A DNA stretch of 64,000 nucleotides from Saccopteryx bilineata (GCF_036850765.1 NC_089490.1:386708558-386772557), one strand, 5' to 3'; positions 43,302 through 55,689 are shown, counted from the first letter of the stretch. Translations and numbers: made by a program. The notes: a model not told the origin generated them from the letters alone.

Positions 43302-44285
43302 CGCACCCCTCCTCCCTCTCCTCATGCTCCTTAAAAAAAAAGAAAGTAAGAAACCAATCACTGTCGATATCTACTTTTAATGGTGTGTGAAAATAACTGA
43401 GTGAGACTCATAACAGGACTTTTACGTCTATGGGAATCGGTCTGTTTTTGTTTTTAAGCTCCCTCTCCCCCCAGCCAACCTCAGAAACACAGATTTCTTA
43501 AAGGAAAATGAAGCTTAATGATATTGTGTAAATACTGAGCCAAGACATTTCTGGAGCTGTGCTCTGTCCCCAAGACCTCGAGGCCTGCAGGGTTTCCCCA
43601 GGGGCCCGGCCTGCCCCTCGCGGCGAGGACGACCCGCACGCACCCCCTTGCTCCGCTGTAGCCCCTGGTGTCCGGCACGTGCCGAAGCCCACCCGGTGCC
43701 CCGGGAGAAGCCCGGCCTTCGCTCCCTCCACTAGGTCTCCGTGCTGCCCCGTCCTGTCCGTCCGTGCCGACACTTCCACACTCTCAGAGGTAGTTTGCAG
43801 GGGAGAAATGGGGAAATGGTCTTTAAAACAAAATATTTACAACAGCAGAAACCCTTAGGATCACCTGCTCTCTGTAATGTTATTTATGTTGGGGAGGGAG
43901 GGGGGCTGAGAAGGGGAAAAACCAGCAGTGTACAACATCTATATCATTTGTACTTTAGTTACAAATCACAAGGAAACCAGTAAGTTGAAATCCTATATAA
44001 CAGGTTTATATATATAGAATATGTATATTTGAAGCCCTCTACAGACTGAGTCTGTGTTTTACTAATTCTTGGTTTGCTGTGTTACCCATCTCGGAATAAG
44101 GCGTGAGTGGCAGCTCCTCTCTCCGAGGCCTTCCCACGGAGCCCTCAGAAGAGGGCGAGGAGCCGGGGCTGTGGGTCTAAGTACAGTGCCGTTACCTCTG
44201 GTCCCGGGAGAATCAGAAACTCCACATTTTGGAATCTTCAAGGGCACATCCTGAGAACAAAAATAAAAGTTGTTTATGAGCAAAA
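43302..44285 (+). other. TTC17: TTC17 3' UTR
   Basis: Non-coding sequence from the stop to the likely cleavage site, about 980 bases. It starts pyrimidine-rich with a short A run (43333-43341), has a GC- and CpG-rich middle (about 43555-43760) and an AT-rich end with TATATA runs. I recognise no transposon in it, unlike the surrounding sequence. Confidence 0.75.
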
Positions 44286-44312
44286 TGGGTCTCGAAGTGT
44301 GGTTTTTCTTTA
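44262..44312 (+). terminator. Polyadenylation signal of TTC17
   Basis: AATAAA at 44262-44267 is followed about 30 bases later by a GT/T-rich element (GTGTGGTTTTTC, about 44298-44309), the usual mammalian arrangement. Cleavage is expected around 44280-44290. Confidence 0.75.
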
Positions 44313-45000
44313 GAACCAGGCTCGCTTGGACAGCTGTGAGCCTGCCTGTAACCGGGTCAGATGGGCTCAAGGCCTGGGCTGCCTTCATCTCTTTCCACGG
44401 CAGCAGGGGGAGGGGAGAAACCATCCACCAGGCTCCTAGTAGATGAACGTGTTTGGCCAGGAGCCATGCACAACCAGCAGATGTTAGAGCTGGGTACACA
44501 GCTGACCTTCCCAGAAAAGGAAGAGTGATGTAAGCCACAAAGGGCCGTCCCCTCAGCTGAGCACGGAGCCTCAGGTTCATCTGGGAGAACCTGGGTGAGC
44601 TCCCACCAACATAAAGCATGCATTCCCTCTGGGACGGGGCTCCTGAAGACGGGGCTTCTGTGGACTTCCCAGAACGTTGCCAGACACCAGTCACGGCAAA
44701 CCCTGGGTCACTGATCTTGGAGTGTTTGGTTCTAGCACAGATGACATAAGTGCCTAAAGCAGATGAGCAGTCAGGACAGACCGTGAATTCTGTCCTTTAC
44801 GCAGCTAGAGTCCAACTGATTCCAAGCCATTCCAGCAGATGTATTTTGAGAACAAACTCATTTGTTGCTGAGTCAAGTGAGCCTTTAATCGCTAGCAGCG
44901 TTTTTATAAATGAACATGCGTGTATTCCTTGCTTCCCCACTTCTTCACAACTTGGTATTTAGTTTCCTGAAACACTCAACAGGTGCTTTTTTGGTTTGGG
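44290..45000. other. Intergenic, just downstream of TTC17
   Basis: No repeat or gene recognised. Open frames on the minus strand (for example 44062-44694) overlap the 3' UTR and have no known domain. Confidence 0.4.
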
Positions 45001-45004
45001 AGTT

Positions 45005-45420
45005 GTTTTTTTTTAACTTACCTGCAATGAAATTCACTCTGGTGTACAGTATAACAAATGCATGGAGTCACGCAGCCACTACAACAAGCTATATAACTTC
45101 TATCGCCCCCACGAGTCCCTCATGTTGCCCCTTTGTAGTCAAACACCCTTAACACTTAGCGACTGCTCATCCAGTCTCCCCGGTTTTTCTTTTTCCATAG
45201 TGTCACAGGAGGGAGCTACCTAGTTTTGGAATCTGACTTCCTTCGTGTAACATGAGGCGCTTGAGATTCATCCATGTTGTTGCATGAATGAGTTCATTAC
45301 TCCATTGTTGAATAGTGTTCCATCATTTATTCGCCTGTTGGAAGACATTGGGATGTTTCCAGTTTTGGGAGATCATGAATAAAGCTGCAATAAACATTCA
45401 CATATACAGTAGCTTTTTGT
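45005..45420 (-). mobile_element. Old L1 3' end
   Basis: In reverse it shows the L1M terminal layout (GCAACAACATGGATGAATCT and TTGCAGCTTTATTCATGATC). Confidence 0.72.
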
Positions 45421-45484
45421 GCGCACATAAGTTTTCATTTCTCTTGAGTAAACAATTCAGCAGCTGTTTTCCTATTGTAGATGT

Positions 45485-46260
45485 ATTGAGTTCCTGCTGT
45501 GTTCCAAGAGTATGCTAAAAGTGTTCATGAGATAAAACTCATGTAAGCCTCATGCCAACCCAAAAGTATAGGTCCTATTATTCCGATTTAAAGAATGGGA
45601 AAAGGCCCTGGCCGGTTGGCTCAGTGGTAGAGCATTGGCCTGGCATGCAGGAACCCGGGTTCGATTCCCGGCCAGGGCACATAGGAGAAGCGCCCATTTG
45701 CTTCTCCACCCCCCCTCCTTCCTCTCTGTCTCTCTCTTCCCCTCCTGCAGCCAAGGCTCCATTGGAGCAAAGATGGCCCGGGTGCTGGGGATGGCTCCTT
45801 GGCCTCTGCCCCAGGCGCTAGAGTGGCTCTGGTCGCGGCAGAGCGACACCTGGGAGGGGCAGAGCATCGCCCCCTGGTGGGCAGAGCATCGCCCCTGATG
45901 GGCGTGCCGGGTGGATCCCGGTCGGGCACATGTGGGAGTCTGTCTGACTGTCTCTCCCCATTTCCAGCTTCAGAAAAATACAAAAACAATAAAAATAAAA
46001 AAAAATAAAGAATGGGAAAACTCAGATTACATAACCTGCCCAAAACCACAGCTGGGAAGCGATGGAGTTGAGGTGCAGGCTCAAGCGCACGACCTCTGGA
46101 GCCAGCGTGCCCAGACTCTGCTCTGTATGCCCACTACTTTATTCAATCCTCACAACTATAAAATGAGGTAGACAACGTAACTCCTATTTTATAGCTACAG
46201 GGACCATGCTCACAGGTGAAGTAACTGGTTCGTAATTACACAGTATGAGGTGGAGTTCAG
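45485..46260 (-). mobile_element. MIR/MIR-like repeats split by an A SINE
   Basis: GAGTTCCTGCTGTGTTCCAA ... GATTTAAAGAATGGG resumes after the SINE with CTCAGATTACATAACCTGCC. A second MIR-like piece follows at 46120-46260. Confidence 0.65.
45604..46005 (+). mobile_element. SINE family A
   Basis: Perfect 15-bp duplication TAAAGAATGGGAAAA at 45589-45603 and 46006-46020. Minus-strand CTCF-like core at 45868-45880. Little diverged. Confidence 0.96.
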
Positions 46261-46384
46261 ATTCACACCAAGCTCAGATGTGTCTCAATTAGAGCACCAA
46301 ATAAGTTCCCTTAACTGGTCTGCTATACTTCTTTTATGAATAAATTATTTCATGACTACTTCATTCTTCATTGTTCCTTGTTTG

Positions 46385-46680
46385 TTTTTATTTTTAGAAA
46401 TTAAATTTAATTGGGTGACATTGATCAATAAGAGTACAAAGTTTTCAGGTAAACATTTCTGGCATTCAACCTGTTGATTGTGTTATGTGCCCATCACCCA
46501 AAGTCAGATCATTTCCCATCCCATTGGTCCCTCTCTACTCCGCTCCTCCTCGCCCCCTCCCCCTAGTAAACATTTTATCCCTCTTTGTTTGCAGGTGTGT
46601 GGATCTTGTCTCTCTTATATATGTCCATATGTCACGTGTCTCTGTCTCCTAGCACTACTGCACTATATTATATAGTAAAT
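46385..46680 (-). mobile_element. L1 3' UTR fragment
   Basis: TTTAATTGGGTGACATTGAT, CCCATCACCCAAAGTCAGAT and the C-rich block correspond to the 3' UTR seen at 21110-21340. Antisense and 5'-truncated. Confidence 0.72.
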
Positions 46681-46855
46681 ACTTAATGCTGAATGATTGA
46701 CAAACAATACAATTAATATGTTCCTTTTCTCCATGCTGTTGGAGTTCTGAGGGCTTTCCACCCACATCTTAGAATTTTTTTTGACAACCAATCTCAGGGA
46801 AATGAAATATCTTGCTTCTCTACAATGGAGCTTGCACACGTGCGCGCACCCACAA

Positions 46856-46861
<6 letters not shown>

Positions 46862-46900
<39 letters not shown>
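46862..46900 (+). repeat. (CA)n microsatellite
   Basis: About 39 bases of uninterrupted CA, preceded by an imperfect CA/CG-rich stretch. Confidence 0.97.
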
Positions 46901-46901
<1 letters not shown>

Positions 46902-46904
46902 CTT

Positions 46905-47589
46905 TCTGCCTCAGGCTCCCTGCCCTCAATCTGGCTAAGAAAGGAAACAGTAGTCTATGCTTCACTACCCAAGGGCCCTGCACCACTGGTTAAGGCCAAT
47001 GTGGGGGTGGCCAGCATAGCAGGGCCAGTTTTGTGCAGATAACTCCTCTTTCCTGTGCCTCCAGGAACTCGACTCTGAGTGCCCGCTGTCATCTCCCAAC
47101 CAGTGGTTGAGCCAGCAGCCGGGAAGAGTGGCTCCTAGCTGGAGCTTTGTGTGGTTATTCTAACAGTCAGACATGTCTTCCCAAAATGTAATCCCGTATT
47201 TTCCCTTTGTGGCGCGATGCAACCAGGCAAGTCCGGCTCTACCTGTAAACACTTAATCCAGCGCCTGTTGATGTCCAACACTGTCGTCGAGATCTTAGAT
47301 GTGGTTTTTGCTCTCAAAGAGCCACATCTAGTGGGAGAGACAAGACAGAGAATTAAAGGACACAGAGTCCACTCTAGCAGAAGCCTGAATTTTGAATACT
47401 CAGAAGTAGAGTTCAGTGATGGATCCACTACACAATTCCCTGGGACAATGTCGACTTTCCTAGTGCACACGCCTTGGACTGGACGCTCTGAGCAGAGCCC
47501 TCCATGGCTCACCCTCTGCCTGCCTTTCTATGCTTTTCTTTTGCCACTCATTCTTCATTCAGCAAACAGAGATTGACCAAAACACTAAT
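46905..47589. other. Intergenic, no feature recognised
   Basis: Open frames on both strands up to 141 codons overlap each other and show no domain. Confidence 0.4.
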
Positions 47590-48160
47590 TTGAAAAGACA
47601 GACGCACCCCTATGTTCACCGCATCATTTACACTAGCCAAGATACGGAAGCAACCTAAGTATCCATCAATAGATGACATAGGAGAGGTGGTGTGTATGTA
47701 CAATGGCATATTACTCTGCTATAAAGAAAGAATGAAATTTTACTGTTTGCAACAACATAAATGGACCTAGAGGGTTTTATGCTAAGTGAATAAGTCAAAC
47801 AGAAAAGGACAAATACCATATAATTTCACTTATTTGTGGAACCTAAAAAACAGAACAAATAAAACAGAAACAGACTCAGAGATACAGAGAACTGTTGAGG
47901 GGGAGGGGGGGGGTTGGGGAGGCTGGATGAAAAAGGGGAAGGGATGAAGAAGTATAAACTGGCAGTTACAAAACAGTCCCAGAAATGTAAATCACAACAT
48001 AGGTAATAGAGCCTATAATATCATAATAACTATGTATGGTGCCAGGTAGGTAACTGGATTTATCAGGGGGATCACTTCATATGTCTAACCACTATGCTGT
48101 ACACCTGAAACCAATATAACAATGACTGTCAACTGTAATGGAAAACGATAAAAATTACAG
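47590..48160 (+). mobile_element. L1 3' end
   Basis: CACTAGCCAAGATACGGAAG ... TATAATTTCACTTATTTGTG ... CTGTACACCTGAAACCAATA is the L1 3' UTR layout; it includes a G-rich run at 47899-47912. Confidence 0.82.
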
Positions 48161-48164
48161 AATA

Positions 48165-49107
48165 CACGGATCACTTACTCTGTGCCAGGCACTGCAAATA
48201 ATTCTACACAGAGGGCGAACAGATCTGGGGGGTGGGAGATCAGGCCAGGGCCAATCATGAGCATCATCAGGAGCAGAGCTAAGGAGTCTGGGCTTTGTCC
48301 CAAGGGAAATGGAGAGCCCCTCCCCAGCTTGGACTTCAAGCCACAGTTTAGTGTTTCCCACACGCATCGAACTTCCACACTGCTATGCCTGGGATCGCGC
48401 TGTTCCCACTAGCTGAATGCCAGCGCCTCCCACCCATCCCCTTCCCTTCACTGATTTAATTCCACTGGTTTTGTGAGGCATTGTCCACGTGTCACAGGAT
48501 GCTGTGCTCCTGCAGCACCTGTGGTAACCCCTTTGGGTAGCACACGTCACACTGCATGGGAATGAGCCATCTTTCTTGTCTCTGATTAGATGCTTCACTC
48601 TATGTCTAATGTATGTTTATAACAACGTATGGGCCTGGAACAAAACAATTAGTGGATAAAAAAAAAAAAGTTACTGAACTATTGAACTAACAACGGTGAA
48701 TAGCGACATCAGGGAGAAGAGCCTGGAACTAGGGAGCTGTTGAAAGGGAGAGGGAGGACCAGGTCAGGGAAAACCCCAGAGGACGTGGGGAGAAGCTGTT
48801 CTCTCTTAACCTCAGCCCGCCTCTGAGCCGCCCACTGCTTCTGATCCCTGCAAAGCGCTTTGAAGGGAGGGGTAGGGGAGACATGCACATACTGCGCAAC
48901 CAAGAAATGTTAGCTCTTATTAACAGCGGCCTTCAATCCTGCCACAAAGTCTTTTCCTAATTTTAGAAATAAATTACTTTTTCCTTTTGAGTTAAGAGGT
49001 GTCCCATTTCAGGACCCTGATTCAAAAGGTTGACTGCCTGCACAGGACAATGAGTGGTTTCTAGCCAGGAAGGTAAGGAACTTGCCCCTTAGAGTATTGG
49101 ATATAAA
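48165..49107. other. Intergenic, no certain feature
   Basis: An L2-like stretch may lie at 48480-48640. Otherwise nothing recognised. Confidence 0.35.
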
Positions 49108-49115
49108 TGCCTGCG

Positions 49116-49492
49116 GAAATTTTTTTTGTGTGTATTTTTTCGAAGTTGGAAACGGGGAGGCAGTCAGACACACTCCCACATGCACCCGACTGGGAGCCAC
49201 CTGGAACGCCCACCAGGGGGCGATGCTCTGCCCATCTGGGGTGTCGCTCTGTTGCAACCAGAGCCATTCTAGCACCTGAGACAGAGGCCACAGAGGCATC
49301 CTCAGCATTCGAGCCAACTTTGCTTCAATGGAGCCTTGGCTGCGGGAGGGGAAGAGAGAGACAGAGAGGAAGGAGAGGGGGAGGGGTGGAGAAGCAGATG
49401 GGCGCTTCTCCTGTGTGCCCTGACCGGGAATCGAACCCGGGACTCCTGCACGCCAGGCTGACGCTCTACCATCGAGCCAACTGGCCAGGACC
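49116..49492 (-). mobile_element. SINE family A
   Basis: Reverse copy, duplication TGCCTGCG (49108-49115, 49493-49500). CTCF-like core at 49210-49222. It forms an inverted pair with the next SINE. Confidence 0.92.
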
Positions 49493-49599
49493 TGCCTGCG
49501 TTTTTACCTGTTTTTTCATTTGGGTGGCTTCCTTCTGTTCCATCTTCCAATTCACTGTTGGAAAACAAAGCTCAAACCCTTGTTAAAAATAAAGCCCAG

Positions 49600-49976
49600 G
49601 CCCTGGCCGGTTGGCTCAGCGGTAGAGCGTCGGCCTGGCGTGCGGGGGACCCGGGTTCGATTCCCAGCCAGGGCACATAGGAGAAGCGCCCATTTGCTTC
49701 TCCACCCCCCTCCTTCCTCTCTGTCTCTCTCTTCCCCTCCCGCAGCCAAGGCTCCATTGGAGCAAAGATGGCCCGGGCGCTGGGGATGGCTCCTTGGCCT
49801 CTGCCCCAGGCGCTAGAGTGGCTCTGGTCGTGGCAGAGCGATGCCCTGGAGGGGCAGAGCATCGCCCCCTGGTGGGCAGAGCGTCGCCCCTGGTGGGCGT
49901 GCCAGGTGGATCCCGGTCGTGCGCATGAGGGAGTCTGTCTGACTGTCTCTCCCCGTTTCCAGCTTCAGAAAAATAC

Positions 49977-50007
<31 letters not shown>

Positions 50008-50015
50008 AATAAAAT
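49600..50015 (+). mobile_element. SINE family A
   Basis: Forward copy with (GAAAA)n tail and a perfect 13-bp duplication AAATAAAGCCCAG at 49587-49599 and 50016-50028. Core CGCCCCCTGGTGG at 49863-49875. Confidence 0.96.
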
Positions 50016-50383
50016 AAATAAAGCCCAGCCAGACCCTGACCACCTGCTGACTTCCTAAAAAATGGCAGACAAGAGCCCAGGGCTTCTTCACCCAGGCCTC
50101 TGCAAGCGTTTGAGAATGTGTTCCGAGTCATCCTCACCGGTCACTCTCTGTCCAGCCAGGTGCCCTGGGTGAGGCCAGGCATGAGCAGGGAGCCCGGGAG
50201 GGAACCAGCGGACAGAGCCCATTGCTCTCCGAATCCTGCAGGTGGCAGCTGGACACTGGCTGAACATCTGAGACCCAAATTCGGGAACTCAGGGCGGACC
50301 ACGTGGCATCCCAGGCTTCAGAGCTCCGGGGAGCTGGCTGCAGAGGGTGGAGAGGCAGAAGGGAGGTGAATGGCGCCCCCAGA

Positions 50384-50592
50384 CCTGCGCTGTCCACTAT
50401 GGTAGCGTAGCCGCTGACCAATCTGCCTATTGACATTTACATTTAAACTCATTACAATGGAATACAATTAAAAATTCAGCTCTTCGATGGTGCCAGCTAC
50501 ATTTCAAGTGCTCAACAGCCACATGGGGTTGCTGGAGGACAGGTCAGGTAGGACACATTTCCATCATCGGAAAGGCCCACGGGAGAGCGCTG
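50384..50592. mobile_element. MER3-type hAT-Charlie element
   Basis: GCGCTGTCCACTATGGTAGC, ACATTTCAAGTGCTCAACAG, CATTTCCATCATCGGAAAGG and GAGAGCGCTG are MER3 landmarks. Confidence 0.78.
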
Positions 50593-50599
50593 CCCTGGG

Positions 50600-51330
50600 C
50601 GGAGCTCCATCCGCAGCCCCACACTGACTGACGCGGACCTCACCCCTAGGGAACGCCCATTCAGAAGGCCCCAAGGCAGGAGTCCCTTAAAGCAGACCTC
50701 TCCTCATCTCCTCCTTCTGGGGAAATAATTATTTCTCATTGAGGCTTGATGAGACTTGGGGTTCAGGGCTCCAGATGAAATTGGGGGTGAAATGGGACAA
50801 CACCTCCTCCTGTTGCTAAAGGAGCACTCGGAGGTGTCGGGAGGGCCCGCTGTCGGCCGCCACACCCGGCTCCATGGGGCCTCAGCGCCTTTGAGTGCGT
50901 GATCACCTCTGACCCAGCGCTCCTGACCACATCGACTTGCCAAACAGCGGGCACTGTGCCAGAGCTGTGGGTGCCTTTCCCATCAGCACGCACTTCTGCT
51001 GGGACTCCGCCAGGGGGCTTTGCTATGGCTGTGGGAGCCCATTTGGCCCTTGCAAGGCTGCATGGGTGGATAGATGCCCCCTAGAGTCAGGCCACTCTGA
51101 AGTCTCTTCTACACTTTCTCCCAGACTCCCCCTGGGAACTGAGTTTTGGTGACCCCACTCGGGGCAACTGGCAGGATAGGACACTCTTCATTGGCTTTCT
51201 CCACCCACCCCACCCCCTACCCCTGTGTCATTCTCCTCCCCTCCCACCCCCCATCGGCCCCCTGCTTCCCTACTGATGTTTCCTCAGGACACTTCTCAAA
51301 TAAACGACATGCACTAGAATCGTTAGAAAA
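50600..51330. other. Intergenic, GC-rich, no feature recognised
   Basis: No repeat or coding segment that I can support. Confidence 0.4.
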
Positions 51331-51337
51331 TTCTTCT

Positions 51338-51728
51338 CGCCCTGGCCGGTTGGCTCAGCGGTAGAGCGTCGGCCTGGCGTGCGGGGGACCCGGGTTCGAT
51401 TCCCGGCCAGGGCACATAGGAGAAGCGCCCATTTGCTTCTCCACCCCCCTCCTTCCTCTCTGTCTCTCTCTTCCCCTCCCGCAGCAGCCGAGGCTCCATT
51501 GGAGCAAAGATGGCCCGGGCGCTGGGGATGGCTCCGTGGCCTCTGCCCCAGGCGCTAGAGTGGCTCTGGTCGTGGCAGAGCGATGCCCCGGAGGGGCAGA
51601 GCATCGCCCCCTGGTGGGCAGAGCATTGCCCCTGGTGGGCGTGCCAGGTGGATCCCGGTCGGGCGCATGTGGGAGTCTGTCTGACTGTCTCTCCCCGTTT
51701 CCAGCTTCAGAAAAATACAAAAAAAAAG
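51338..51728 (+). mobile_element. SINE family A, young-looking copy
   Basis: Head GCCCTGGCCGGTTGGCTCAG, perfect B box GGGTTCGATTCC, A tail. Flanks AGAAAATTCTTC / AGAATATTCTTC. Core CGCCCCCTGGTGG at 51605-51617. Confidence 0.94.
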
Positions 51729-51729
51729 A

Positions 51730-54700
51730 GAATATTCTTCCAGGCAACTCAACCCAACCCAAGCTGAGGGCCTACTGTGTGCCAGACGAAGATCCCCTCA
51801 GTTCCTGGACCCAGCTCTCCTCCCTTCAGATACCTGTTGGAGTGCTCTGAGCAACCCCTAAGGGCATAAGGGGGGGGAAGCAACAGCTTTGAGGCCTTGT
51901 GGCCACAAGAGGGACCCATTTGTTCTGAAAGGACAAGTCGTCTGGCTGGAGTTGGTGAGTCTCGCCCTCATCCCACACCCACGTAGGCTCCCGGCCCTAT
52001 TAGCTGACTGCAGAGTGGGGATGGAGCGCAGGGTGCAGGGTCAGGCCTCCACCGGCTGAGGCAGCCTCTCCCCCAGCCACCTGCTTCTGTCCAGCTGGGT
52101 GCGGTGGGTAAGGGCCCAGGACACCCTCCAGGCCAGCATGGCCACCCCCACCTATGAGCTCTCAGGCCTTATATAAGGTGTGCTTCATCCCCTCTTAACT
52201 TTTTCTTTAAGGCAAAAGCAAGCACAGTTCAAAGGGGAGCATGAGAAAATTCAGACACCTGTAACCAGGCCATCTCAAAGACAACCCTGGTCACCACATA
52301 GGGGTCCATCCTGCCCATTACCTTCATGGACTAAGAGCCTCAGGAGCTTTTAGGGAGAATGGGGTGCACTTGTGTCTGTGGACTATCTCAGCAGTTTGTG
52401 TAGAGCTGGGAGATGCATCAGGGTTCTGGGTCACAGGTGCACAGAAGGAGAAACCAGTGACTGGGGAGAGAAGCTCACCCACAGCCAGCTACGCCGTGCT
52501 GGCATCGTGCTTATGCCATGCCTCTATCAACCCGAATTCCTGCTTTAATGCTAAGGAAACTGAGCCTCGGGGGACAAAGTCACTTCCTCAGGGTGATGGA
52601 GCCCAAACTTGAAACCAGGACTGTCTTACCCCAGAAGCTGACACAGTTACAAAACCCCCAGGGCCTTGCAGGGGTCTGTGCTCGGGCTTGGAGACTGCGG
52701 ACCCACCCCAACCCCCCAAGTCCCCCACTCCCTCCTGTGCCCACAGCATCTGTACACACCCCAGAGCCAGCCAGCACACAGCCCGTGGTCGCAGGCCCTG
52801 GTTTCCCAGCCCCTGCCCTCAACCAGCCCTCAGGAGGCCTGGGAGCAGCAAGGGTGTCACTGGAGAAAGGTGCTCAGCAGACTGCTGCAAAGCATCCCAG
52901 CCCACTCAGCAGGGCCTCAGTGCGTAGAGGAAACTGTTCTCACCCGGCCTCCCTTGGCGGAGGCTCTGGAGAATGGGTCCACAGAGACCCTGGCCCTCTT
53001 CTCTGGAAAGGGGCCCCTGTCGCCCTCCTTGGCGGCCAGACAGCTCTGAGAACAGGTACCCTCACCCCACCCCCTCCTGTTCCCAACCTCCCTTTCTTAG
53101 GACACCTCTTCCCAGACTCAGCCTTGAGGCCCAGGGAGAGGCCTCCCCTGGTTACCAGGGCAACGGCTCCATTGTTCCCACTGCAGGAGTTTAGCAGCCA
53201 GGCCCCCTCAGTTCCTGGACCAGCTCTCCCCACCATTCCTGAGGCAGGGGAGCCCGCAGGGCCCCATTCTACTCCAAAGGGCCTCTTTGTCAGGTCAGGA
53301 TGCAGAGGAGGGGGAGACAGGCTAACTGGTCACCATGCCAACATCAAATTGCCCACATCCTGGAGGTAGAGGAGGGGCGGGGCTGGGGCAGTCAGACATT
53401 TGGCAGTGTGGCGAGCCGTTGGTCTGTCTTTGGGATCACCTGTCCAGGGGGCCCCACTGTTGGCACAGCCACAAGCCTCCGGGTCCACTGTGTGAGAGGA
53501 TTTCACCAGCTTTCTGCTTTTTCACACAGTTTGCTCCATTTTTGCTTGGTTATGCAAAGCTTGGGGCTTAGGCTTTCTCGAACCCATCCTGAATTTTCAG
53601 CCAGCAGACTTGGTCCCAGCTATGGGAGAGGAGTCTGGCTGGCCATGTCCTGCCACGCAGCCCGAGTGGGGCCACAGTCCCTCATCCATTCACTCCTTCA
53701 CTCCCTCTCATCCATTCAACAACATCCGCGGGGGCTGATGCAGGCCCTTCCCGCAGGTTACATATTATTGAAACCACTTTACAGGAGAAACTGTTACTTC
53801 AAAAAGATAAATGGCCCAACGTGCTCAAAACATAATCAGAGGCAGGATTCAACCTCAGGTCTGCCTGATCCCCACATCGCTGCTTTACAGTCAAAAAAGA
53901 GGTTACGTTCTCCCCACCACCGACAGCAAGCACCTTGATTATTCTGTGCACAAGAAGCAGATTGTTTAAAATGAATAAAAATGAAGCCATCGCAAGGAAT
54001 TTAAGGGCAGGATGACTTGAATATAGTAGTTCTTAATAAATAGGCAATGAATGGATGGATGGACATAATCAGGGTAACTTCTCAGGGTGTTAAGGCCAAT
54101 AACCTAGAGGACAGCCATTCACGCATTTATCCATTGATTTGTATTTACATTCACTCAGTACACAAGCGGGAGGACTTCTGTGTGCCAGGCACCATGCTGG
54201 GCCCCGGGGACAGGATGAAAACAAGGCAGATATCTGGTTCCAGGTGTGGAGAGAGCTATGACAGGCAAGTCCAGGCTGGCCTCCATGGCATTTCTTATCT
54301 TTTCAGCCACTGAGTCACAGGCCCTCGGGCCGAAACAGATCCTCGTTCAGTTTCTACCTGCTTGGTCATAGCATATATCACCACCACCATTTTTACCATA
54401 TCTATATGCCCCTTGCTGTTGTTCCTTTAAACTGACTCACTTATTAAGCTCTTAAAAGGTTTGCAGGAGATGGAAACTTTATATCACTACCGGACAGAGA
54501 AGGTCAACATCCTGGGTAGAATCAATCAAAGTTATTAAAGTCTAGAGAGGTAATGTTGCTGGGATGGGCCCTAATTCTAAGACCCACTCTCTTATTTTAA
54601 AGGGACATTCAGTGAAATGTTAAAAACATAGCACCAAGTGGTTCCTTCTCTTGGTGTTAAAAGGCTTGAAAGAGAATTAGGGAGGAGATGCTATTCTTAG

Positions 54701-55259
54701 AGTGTGATTGAATGTTATGTAGGGGCTGGCATACCCCTAAAAGTGGTTCAGGTGAACCACTGAATGTTATCTATGCCATTCACACAAGGCTATGCCACCA
54801 GTCGGACAAAAACAGTTAGCCCTGCCCCTTCCTGTACAGGTTATGTCCCCATGTCCTCGCGGAAGGGCTGTGTGGACTAAAGGAGAGGTAGGGGCTTCTG
54901 GATGACCTCTCCCACTCCCCTGGGCAATGTGGTGGGGCCCACTACGGTATCCCCTCTCTCCACCCCAACTGCCACCTCCAGATTGGCGATGTTTGGTCTA
55001 TTCCCTCTGGCACCTCCACACAGTCAGCCGGCCTCCCCCTCAAGAGGGGAACCCCAAGGACAGAGTTTCCTCCCTTCCTCTGTGCACAGCTCAGCAAGGC
55101 CCCAGCCACTGGGGTGACTCACTCACCTTCTCCTGGATCCTGCAGCTGATTGGCTCCTGACATTCTCCTTTCCAAGCACAATGTAAGAGGGAAAACAAAT
55201 GGGCTAGTATCATGCACAGAAGAAGTACAATCCTAATCTCCAGATCCTTCCTCCTCCCG

Positions 55260-55260
<1 letters not shown>
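51730..55260. other. Intergenic, GC-rich, with old MIR pieces
   Basis: Reverse MIR-like segments at about 52540-52640 (GCTAAGGAAACTGAGCCTCG) and 53740-53910 (ATAATCAGAGGCAGGATTCA), and an L2/MIR-like segment at about 54110-54260 (TGTGCCAGGCACCATGCTGG). A 283-codon open frame at 52518-53369 is proline-rich, starts inside the MIR and has no domain; I do not call it a gene. Confidence 0.45.

Positions 55261-55302
<42 letters not shown>
55261..55302 (+). repeat. (CA)n microsatellite
   Basis: About 21 CA units. Confidence 0.97.
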
Positions 55303-55303
<1 letters not shown>

Positions 55304-55409
55304 ACAGTTGCCATGCCTCGGAATCCACCATTAGTGCTTCATTCCTTTGCATTGAAGAATTATTCCAGTTAAAATAAAATAAAATAAAAAACAATTTAGG
55401 AAGGCAATT

Positions 55410-55680
55410 TCCTTATCATGCATTCAGATTTCATTTGTATGAAATGTCCAGGATAGGCAAATAGAGAGAGACAGAAAGTAGATTAGTGGTTGCCTAGGAC
55501 CAGAGCTGATGGGGACTTGGGGGTGATGGCTAAAGTAATGGGTTTTTCTGAAGCAGTGAAAATGCCCTATAATTGATTGTGATGGGTGCACAGCTATGCG
55601 AATATGCTAAAAATCACTGGAGTGTAGGGCATGTGAATTATATCTTGATAATGGAGAGAGAAAGAGAGATGTCACATGGA
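55410..55680 (+). mobile_element. Old L1 3' end
   Basis: GTAGATTAGTGGTTGCCTAG, GACTTGGGGGTGATGGCTAA and GTGAATTATATCTTGATAA are L1M 3' landmarks. Confidence 0.72.
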
Positions 55681-55689
55681 ATACAGTAC

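Noticed and set aside
49606..49680. tRNA gene candidates (A box GGCTCAGCGGTAGAGC, B box GGTTCGATTCC)
   Set aside because: These are the tRNA-derived heads of A-family SINEs, continued by the SINE body, an A-rich tail and target duplications; same for the other SINE heads.
52518..53369. 283-codon proline-rich open frame as a new gene
   Set aside because: It begins in a MIR-like segment, overlaps other open frames in the same GC-rich stretch, and shows no domain, splice context or codon bias I can support.
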